Made by a program: the position numbers and the translations under genes
Virus record (IMG/VR): IMGVR_UViG_3300009428_000004
Span: 27,018 to 91,017 of that record
DNA length: 64,000 nt
Source of the DNA: a virus
Direction: 5' to 3' (one strand)
The notes under the pieces: model-generated
Seen by the model: the letters and a program-made list of their open reading frames with translations, nothing else
Told to the model about the DNA's origin: nothing
Database searches by the model: none
Shown: piece by piece, positions 60,943-64,000 of the stretch
Layout: each line of letters begins with the position of its first letter
Position numbering within the stretch: the stretch's first letter is position 1

Positions 60943-62400
60943 TTACCCCTTAACGTTAACATTATATATACGATACTCAAAACCCTCATCGTTGTAAATC
61001 TTTACTCTTTCCATGAAGTGTTTAGTAGCGAAGTTCTTAGTCTGTTTCCATTGTAGATCATCTACTATATCGTAAAGCGTAGCTTTACTGTTCCCATCAT
61101 GCTTTCTTAGTACTCGTCCGATCGATTGTAGATTTCTGATTTTCGATTTAGACGGGCTTGCAAAGATGATATTGTCCAAACGCTTGATATTAACACCAGT
61201 GCTGAAAGTACCATAACTAGCGAGGATAATATTATCATCATTTGTTTCAGACAATCTCCTAACATTCTCACGCTCTTCTGCACCAACTCCGCCATGTATG
61301 AAGTGTATGTTCTTACCTTCTTTTTCAAGCATGGGATGTAAGACTTTACCGTGTTTTTCGACAAACTGAAATAGAATAAGAGTGTTGCCCTTGAGGCTAT
61401 GTGCCAAATTTTTAATGTATTTATTACGTGATTCATTACCAACAATCCAGTCAATTTCTTCTTGATAGCTCTTACCTTTATTTAGCTTCCTAATTTCGTC
61501 TGGATATTGGAGAGCAATTGCTACAATACCAAACTCCGCAAGCGTGTTGTCTTCGATTAGCTTCTTAGTCTGAGTGACTTCAAATACTGAACCAAATAGT
61601 CCTTCTAACACTAGCTTATGTGTTTCTGTGCCATCTAACGTGCCTGTAAAACCGTAACGATACTTACAGTCAGGCATTTTTTCTAATACTGATACAAGAG
61701 ACTTAGCTTTGAATAGATGCGCTTCATCTCCCATCACTACGTCAAACTTAGCAAACCAATCTTTTTTCAGCTTGTATACTGATTGCCAAGTAGTGATAGT
61801 TATATCAGCATCTACATTCTTATCAACACCACCTCTAATCTTGTGTATGCTCAGTTCATTGCCATTGTTGTATTCGATGAAGTCTGTAGACATTTGCTCG
61901 ACTAGTGACGTTGTTGGTACAACAATTAAAACCTTTCTCTGTGAAGACTCTACGTGATATCGTGTCAATAGATATATGATAAAAGACTTACCCGATGCTG
62001 TTGGCGATAGCAGTAATGCTCTATCACTTTTGAGTGCATGAACTACTGCGTTGTTTTGATAATCTCTAGGAACAAATGGCGAGTTAAACTCTTTTGATAG
62101 ATCGAGTCCAGCAGTATCTTGTACGAGATTGTTGGGTACAACTCCCTTATCTACCGTAACATGGTATTCCCTAACGTTACAAAACTTGAGTATGTACGGA
62201 ACTAGTCCAGCATATATCATACCAGTCATAACATTGAGTAGACGAATCTTACCGTCCCAAACTTTGTTACGTACAGAAGGCATAAACTTAGCACCAGGTA
62301 CTTCGAATGTGAAGTACTCCGACATTTCCATCTTCACGCCAGGGTCAGCATTGACTCTAACGTAGACTTCGTTTACCTTCTCGATACTCACTTCATCCAT
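60943..62400 (-). CDS. uvsW: UvsW RNA-DNA/DNA helicase
   Basis: SF2 helicase with Q-type P-R-D-Y-Q, Walker A S-P-T-A-S-G-K-S (132-139), D-E-A-H and the late motif Q-S-I-G-R-V-L-R-K. UvsW unwinds R-loops at origins and branched recombination intermediates, and in T4 marks the switch from origin- to recombination-dependent replication. It overlaps uvsY by one base. Confidence 0.95.
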   Translation of the reverse strand: MDEVSIEKVNEVYVRVNADPGVKMEMSEYFTFEVPGAKFMPSVRNKVWDGKIRLLNVMTGMIYAGLVPYILKFCNVREYHVTVDKGVVPNNLVQDTAGLDLSKEFNSPFVPRDYQNNAVVHALKSDRALLLSPTASGKSFIIYLLTRYHVESSQRKVLIVVPTTSLVEQMSTDFIEYNNGNELSIHKIRGGVDKNVDADITITTWQSVYKLKKDWFAKFDVVMGDEAHLFKAKSLVSVLEKMPDCKYRYGFTGTLDGTETHKLVLEGLFGSVFEVTQTKKLIEDNTLAEFGIVAIALQYPDEIRKLNKGKSYQEEIDWIVGNESRNKYIKNLAHSLKGNTLILFQFVEKHGKVLHPMLEKEGKNIHFIHGGVGAEERENVRRLSETNDDNIILASYGTFSTGVNIKRLDNIIFASPSKSKIRNLQSIGRVLRKHDGNSKATLYDIVDDLQWKQTKNFATKHFMERVKIYNDEGFEYRIYNVNVKG

Positions 62401-62834
62401 TATGCACCTGTTCTAAAGCGTTCCCAATCAATTATAGATTTGATTTGAAATCCTCTATTGTTAATTTGTTTAATGATTGCTTCTAGATATTCTACCTTTT
62501 GTGCCTGTGCGCCTATCTTCAGAGATGAATCTATGATGTCATCGTCTGCTTCTAAGTATGATGGAATATCTTGTCGTAGAATTTTTAGGGGCTGTGGTTT
62601 CCAACCAAACTGCTTTAGTTCAGTATCGTCTAGTTCGCCTCTATAGTATTCTGTCTTGAGTTTGAAAAGCTTCTTATAGTCAGCTTTCATCTTACGTAGG
62701 ATGTAACCTTCACCCATGTAAATTTTGAAGTACTTGTTGTGTAGCTTCGGCGTTTGTGATGCTTCGTTTGATATGTTTATAGTATCAACTGGTCCATCTT
62801 TTTCCCACGCTTCAATAATATCTTCTAATTTCAT
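62400..62834 (-). CDS. uvsY: UvsY recombination mediator
   Basis: A 144-residue helical protein next to uvsW as in T4. Y-F-K-I-Y-M-G-E-G-Y-I-L-R-K-M, Y-Y-R-G-E-L and the ending F-Q-I-K-S-I-I-D-W-E-R-F fit UvsY. It loads UvsX on gp32-coated DNA. Confidence 0.9.
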   Translation of the reverse strand: MKLEDIIEAWEKDGPVDTINISNEASQTPKLHNKYFKIYMGEGYILRKMKADYKKLFKLKTEYYRGELDDTELKQFGWKPQPLKILRQDIPSYLEADDDIIDSSLKIGAQAQKVEYLEAIIKQINNRGFQIKSIIDWERFRTGA

Positions 62835-62882
62835 TCATAATCTCCATAATTAATACAAGTGCTAATGCACGAGTTTTCAAGC

Positions 62883-63407
62883 TTACAGTATTTCTATAGT
62901 GTAATCACTGTATTTAAATGTAACATCAAAAGTAGGTGGATTGATATCAGCTTCAGTAGTATTTAGCTGTATTCCACCAACGGCAACTGGGAACATCTCT
63001 TTGAACGTTAGTCTAAGATTAGGGTTCTTATTGCTATCCATTATAATGATGGAGCCAGATGATGTTACACCTGTTCCTTTTGGATTAACAGATCCTGCCG
63101 CACCCGCAACTTGAGGCGAGTTCAAAGCCGCATATCCAGTAAAACTTTCTGGTCGAGTAATAGCCTCTAACCAATCTAAGGATTCTTTAAACGATAGCAT
63201 GTTTTCGTCTGCTATGATAGTCATTGCTAAGTCTTCATACACTAGTGTATCACCAGGTGTGTAGATTGACTTAAACGGGGTCATTCTCTCTGCGTATCCT
63301 GAGTTTACTCCAGGTATGTTTATCTGCTGTACATAAAACTCTACGTTAGGCAGTCTCTCAAGTATGAACCTAAACTCTACGTTTGATAAGAAGTTGTTTG
63401 TTGCCAT
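62883..63407 (-). CDS. 19: tail tube protein (gp19)
   Basis: F-L-S-N-V-E-F-R-F-I-L-E-R-L, V-Q-Q-I-N-I-P-G-V and L-D-W-L-E-A-I-T-R-P match T4-like gp19 tail tube subunits, which are about 165 residues. A late box and the gp23 terminator lie upstream. Confidence 0.88.
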   Translation of the reverse strand: MATNNFLSNVEFRFILERLPNVEFYVQQINIPGVNSGYAERMTPFKSIYTPGDTLVYEDLAMTIIADENMLSFKESLDWLEAITRPESFTGYAALNSPQVAGAAGSVNPKGTGVTSSGSIIIMDSNKNPNLRLTFKEMFPVAVGGIQLNTTEADINPPTFDVTFKYSDYTIEIL

Positions 63408-63431
63408 GTTGTCTTCTCCAGTTATATGTAC

Positions 63432-63439
63432 TATTTATA
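63432..63439 (-). promoter_or_regulatory. late promoter TATAAATA for gene 19
   Basis: Exact late consensus on the minus strand, just after the gp23 terminator and 24 bases upstream of the ATG. Confidence 0.82.
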
Positions 63440-63444
63440 CAGAC

Positions 63445-63474
63445 AAAAAAAAGAGGCTCCGAAGAGCCTCTTTA
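63445..63474 (-). terminator. strong terminator after gene 23
   Basis: A 10-bp perfect stem (63450-63459 with 63464-63473) with a UUCG loop on the minus strand, followed by a U run. Confidence 0.95.
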
Positions 63475-63504
63475 AAGTAGGTTGGGTTGACCCCAATCTT
63501 ATTT

Positions 63505-64000
63505 TTATAGCAAGTTGGTAACTGCTGTACGTCTGTAGTAGACGTTAGTGTTAGCAGTAAGAGCACCCTGTGTAGTAGCCGCAGATCCGTCAGCGAATGG
63601 GTTTGATACCATACCGTAACGAGTCTTGAAGCCAAGCTTCGACTGGAAGCTATTCTCACCAACTGCACGAACCATTTGTAATGGCACGTATGGGCAATAG
63701 AAGAGACCAGCATCGAATGTGCTAGAACCCTTATAACCAACTACCATGTAGTTAGCGCCGGCATATGGATCGATGTATACTTTAAAGCGACCGTTAAGAA
63801 CACCAGCAAATGTATTGCCTGTGTCATCTGGTTGCAAGTTGTTGCTATTCAAAGCAGGAGCATAGTCTAGAACGCCAGCCATTTGAAGTGCAGATGCAAC
63901 ATCAGATGAACATACGATCAAGTTACCTTTGCCTCGACGGGTGTCTTTAGCAATTTGGTTAGCTTCTTTTTCGATTTGGAACATTAAGCCTTTAAACTTC
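63505..64000 (-). CDS. 23: major capsid protein (gp23), C-terminal part (partial)
   Basis: The frame is open through the right edge and reads K-F-K-G-L-M-F-Q-I-E-K-E-A-N-Q-I-A before D-T-R-R-G-K-G-N, matching the C-terminal half of T4-like gp23. A-G-A-N-Y-M-V-V-G-Y-K-G and Y-C-P-Y-V-P-L-Q-M are typical of the HK97-fold P-domain. The Met at 63984 is internal. The expected neighbours (prohead protease gp21, scaffold gp22) would lie to the right. Confidence 0.95.
   Translation of the reverse strand, partial: KFKGLMFQIEKEANQIAKDTRRGKGNLIVCSSDVASALQMAGVLDYAPALNSNNLQPDDTGNTFAGVLNGRFKVYIDPYAGANYMVVGYKGSSTFDAGLFYCPYVPLQMVRAVGENSFQSKLGFKTRYGMVSNPFADGSAATTQGALTANTNVYYRRTAVTNLL

Noticed and set aside
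1-64000. CRISPR array, insertion sequence or prophage attachment site
   Set aside because: No regularly spaced repeats, transposase or integrase gene or terminal inverted repeats were seen in the window.

Overview
The window is one stretch of a lytic, T4-like marine myovirus genome. No integrase, repressor or host housekeeping block is visible. The T4 replication and recombination set appears in T4-like order: gp61 primase, gp41 helicase, UvsX, gp43 polymerase, RegA, gp62, gp44, gp45, gp46, gp47, gp55, UvsW, UvsY. The right edge enters structural genes (gp19 tail tube, then the C-terminal part of gp23 major capsid protein). Many small genes are of the kind shared by marine T4-like phages. An outer-membrane-type lipoprotein paired with a TM/coiled-coil protein suggests a Gram-negative host. 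I see no photosynthesis genes, so nothing points to a cyanobacterial host; the host cannot be named.

Layout, in the direction of transcription (almost everything is on the minus strand). 63.5-59.7 kb: capsid end, tail tube, UvsY, UvsW, an Sm-like protein, gp55, gp47, gp46. 56.9-53.0 kb: a sugar block (phosphomannomutase-like HAD, cytidylyltransferase, GT4 and a TET-associated-type glycosyltransferase). 52.9-45.4 kb: small genes, HNH nuclease, DexA, a dATP/dGTP diphosphohydrolase-like protein, clamp, clamp loader, RegA, dUTPase, Hsp20. 45.4-38.3 kb: DNA ligase, gp43, UvsX, gp41. 38.0-24.0 kb: a late block of probable virion and internal-head proteins, including a 1006-residue multidomain protein, a KxDG nucleotidyltransferase-like protein, a nuclease-like protein, a ParB-like protein and a GH19 endolysin. 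22.9-14.1 kb: a nucleotide operon (primase, DHFR, ThyA, NrdA with an inserted glutaredoxin, NrdB, dCMP deaminase, glutaredoxin, GlyA) ending in a SET-domain protein. 13.1-0 kb: a dense set of small, mostly unknown genes with two tRNA-Arg genes, a GroES-like protein, an Fe-S scaffold-like protein, a ppGpp-hydrolase-like HD protein, a spanin-like pair and the start of RNase H.

Regulation can be read directly. About twenty near-consensus sigma-70 promoters (TTGACA/T, 16-17 bp, TATAAT-like) point leftward in front of early genes, and T4-type late boxes (TATAAATA or one-base variants) precede the structural genes. gp55, the late sigma factor, is encoded here. Genes are tightly coupled by ATGA, TAATG and GTGA overlaps, which also fix many starts, including GTG and TTG starts.

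The most interesting signals are these: (1) several consecutive late proteins share an N-terminal peptide resembling the T4 capsid-targeting sequence that the prohead protease removes, implying a packaged enzyme cargo; (2) NrdA carries a glutaredoxin domain just before its redox-active C-terminal tail; (3) DHFR, ThyA and GlyA form a complete thymidylate cycle in one operon; (4) two perfect sigma-70 promoters with a shared start region point against the surrounding genes; (5) several gene-free or leader regions hold strong RNA structure; (6) two isolated plus-strand late units exist, one encoding a lipase and a membrane protein, the other a 29-residue peptide.
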